Source: Bacteriovoracaceae bacterium UBA1018 (lineage in GTDB: Bacteria; Bdellovibrionota; UBA1018). From it: a stretch of DNA of 6,926 nucleotides. Shown here piece after piece: positions 5,723 through 6,926 of this stretch. The position numbers were made by a program, and so were the translations under genes. The DNA lies in contig DBAE01000037.1 in the NCBI GenBank assembly GCA_002291495.1, forward strand, positions 1,036 to 7,961, in the 5' to 3' direction. The notes under the pieces are model-generated. The model was not told where the DNA came from. It did no database searches and was given only the letters and a program-made list of their open reading frames with translations. The first letter of the stretch is position 1, and each line of letters starts with the position of its first letter.

Positions 5723-5725
5723 TTA

Positions 5726-6121
5726 CTATTTGCCTTCAAGCTCTCCATTTTTCTGAGCTTGAGTCACTGCGACACGCCATCCTTCTAGAAGCGTCTCCAG
5801 TAGTTTCAGAACACTTTGCAGAGGCTCTTTCGAATTCTCCATGTTGGCCTTCACCAACTGCTCTGCCATAAAATTGTACAGCCGCTCGAGGTTACGAGCA
5901 ATATCGCCCCCAACTTCAAAATTTAGGGTGTTCGTCAATTCATTGATGATGTCATGGGCCTTCCCAATATGGACCCCTTTGGCTGCCAGATCTTTTTTAT
6001 CGATGGCAGATGTCGCTTTTTTGACGTTCTGGATAGCGCCTTCATAAAGCATAAGAAGAATTTGGCCGCGGCTCGCGGTTTTAATCGACATTTGTTTATA
6101 ATTATTTGCGCCGTAGGTCAT
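5726..6121 (-). CDS. fliS: Flagellar export chaperone FliS
   Basis: A 131-aa protein, the usual length for FliS. The diagnostic N-terminus is present: YGANNYKQMSIKTASRGQIL followed by LMLYEGAI (residues 3 to about 30), matching the family's NxYxxxxIxTASxxxLLxMLYdGAI pattern. The later helices also fit, with HIGKAHDIINELTNTLNFEVGGDIARNL at about 51-78 and the C-terminal LLETLLEGWRVAV. FliS binds the C-terminal helices of flagellin in the cytoplasm, prevents premature polymerisation and delivers it to the flagellar type III export gate. It follows fliD after 19 bp, with an AGAGG ribosome site 9 nt upstream, the classic fliD-fliS arrangement. No oddities were seen in the protein; an imperfect hairpin begins 3 nt after its stop. 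Confidence 0.97.
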   Translation of the reverse strand: MTYGANNYKQMSIKTASRGQILLMLYEGAIQNVKKATSAIDKKDLAAKGVHIGKAHDIINELTNTLNFEVGGDIARNLERLYNFMAEQLVKANMENSKEPLQSVLKLLETLLEGWRVAVTQAQKNGELEGK

Positions 6122-6130
6122 ATGATTTGT

Positions 6131-6135
6131 CCTCT
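6131..6135 (-). promoter_or_regulatory. Ribosome binding site of fliS
   Basis: On the minus strand AGAGG lies 9 nt before the fliS ATG, in the 19-bp gap between fliD and fliS. Confidence 0.6.
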
Positions 6136-6140
6136 ATCCG

Positions 6141-6926
6141 TTATCCGCTTCCCATAAGCTGAGCGAGTAGGTTTCCACCGCCTGCGCTCGGCATTGCTGA
6201 AGCTAAATACTGCTGTTGTTGTTGCATGGCTGACAAAGTGGACTGAAGACGGCTAAAGCGTTCTGTAATCGCCTGCGTCCTTTGTTCTAAGCGTCGCTCT
6301 TTGTTCGCAATGTCATCATCGATTTTTCGAATGCGGTTTTTTAAGCCTTGTTCACGAGTACTAAGTAGACCAGATCCTGGTCGGGTATAGTTCGCGATGA
6401 TCTGGCGGAGCTGAATAGCAAAGCCATGTTCGCCAGTGATCCCTTCAGCAATTCCAGCAAAGTCCTTTTGGAGAGCTTTATTAAATTTTTCTTCTTTAAA
6501 CGCGAGCATACCGTTTTTTTCAAACTCGATTCCGACTTCATTTAAAAAGACGAGGCGATATTCTTCTGGGTTTTCCTTGTTATCCCAGACCGGAAATCCC
6601 TCATGGAGGATGTTTCGGATGCGATACTCGATACTCTGAAGGCTCGTATCACCTGTAAAAGTAGTCTTGGTATCGCTCTTTTCATCAACCTGGTTTTGCT
6701 TGTTGATGAATTCAAGAATTCCATTGACCTGATCAACGAGCCCTTTGACTTTGGCCCCCACTTTTTGAAAGTCTTCTGTGATGGAAACTGTGAACGTAGT
6801 GCCTTCTTTAGCTTGCTTGAGTTGAAGGTTTACTCCCTCTAAGAAGTCCGTGATGTTATTGCTATCTGCTTCGATCTCAAATCCATCAATAGTGACAAAG
6901 GCATTGCCAGCTTCTCTTTGCTCACT
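6141..6926 (-). CDS. fliD: Flagellar filament cap protein FliD, C-terminal part, cut by the window edge
   Basis: The frame is open from the window end; 261 codons plus TAA remain, and the N-terminal half is missing. The first visible residues show the core FliD signature: AGNAFVTIDGFEIEADSNNI, then TDFLEGVNLQLKQAKEGTTF, then TVSITEDF (the 'NAxFTIDGxxIxxxSNxIxDxxxGVTLxLK' pattern). Next come the KGLVDQVNGILEFIN helix and the D2/D3 return region with LVFLNEVGIEFEKNGMLAF (the 'LxxiGIxfdxdGxLxfD' pattern). The C-terminal coiled coil runs from about residue 190 of the visible part (LKNRIRKIDDDIANKERRLE, then FSRLQSTLSAM), followed by five Gln and a Gly-rich end (GGGNLLAQLMGSG). FliD is exported by the flagellar type III apparatus and caps the filament, folding incoming flagellin. 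A GTG at 6761 is internal, not a start. It heads the visible operon; its promoter is outside the window. Confidence 0.96.
   Translation of the reverse strand, partial: SEQREAGNAFVTIDGFEIEADSNNITDFLEGVNLQLKQAKEGTTFTVSITEDFQKVGAKVKGLVDQVNGILEFINKQNQVDEKSDTKTTFTGDTSLQSIEYRIRNILHEGFPVWDNKENPEEYRLVFLNEVGIEFEKNGMLAFKEEKFNKALQKDFAGIAEGITGEHGFAIQLRQIIANYTRPGSGLLSTREQGLKNRIRKIDDDIANKERRLEQRTQAITERFSRLQSTLSAMQQQQQYLASAMPSAGGGNLLAQLMGSG

Noticed and set aside
6211..6227. CAA/CAG repeat coding five Gln in FliD as a phase-variable tract
   Set aside because: Only five triplet units, mixed CAA/CAG, and slippage would keep the frame; not a credible switch.
6141..6761. FliD read as a 206-aa gene starting at 6761
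   Set aside because: The codon is an internal GTG (Val); the frame continues to the window end with unmistakable FliD sequence.

Overview
The window looks like chromosomal DNA from a flagellated, Gram-negative-type bacterium. It holds the end of a housekeeping recombination gene, a small two-gene membrane-protein unit, and a long opposite-strand flagellar operon. FliD and FliS are unmistakable. Moderate base composition and genes packed with ATGA stop/start overlaps would suit a Bdellovibrionota- or delta-proteobacteria-like genome, but this placement is a guess from gene content and style; no marker here fixes it. I see no mobile element, prophage, CRISPR array, tRNA or rRNA.

Left arm (+ strand, about 1-1362): the last 115 codons of rarA (mgsA), the replication-associated recombination ATPase. 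It is followed by two translationally coupled genes. The first is a two-TM protein of the Phage_holin_3_6/YqjE type. The second is a single-TM protein of DUF3618/YqjD-like architecture. They overlap by ATGA, and a near-perfect Shine-Dalgarno precedes the second. Despite the 'holin' label this resembles a widespread cell-envelope gene pair, not phage DNA.

Right arm (- strand, 6926 down to 1370): read in transcription order this is fliD (3' part) > fliS > a FliT/FlgN-like small helical protein > a TPR-repeat protein > a 67-aa small protein > a 618-aa GT9 (heptosyltransferase-fold) glycosyltransferase with a long C-terminal extension > a 197-aa protein of unknown function. Gaps run from -4 to 67 bp, so this is very probably one operon. 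The largest gap, after fliS, contains an imperfect hairpin that may separate the structural/chaperone genes from the downstream accessory genes. The two arms converge tail to tail with only 7 bp between stop codons.

The most interesting part is the accessory tail of the flagellar operon. A TPR protein, a tiny acidic/Ala-Pro-rich protein, an enlarged GT9 enzyme and an unrecognised helical protein are translationally coupled to filament-cap and flagellin-chaperone genes. My working hypothesis is a flagellar protein-glycosylation module in which the TPR protein presents flagellin or cap protein to the GT9 enzyme. This would be analogous to, but differently built from, TPR-GT fusions such as Caulobacter FlmG and the GT9-like autotransporter heptosyltransferases (TibC/Aah). 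The sequence supports the linkage and the folds; the substrate is inference.
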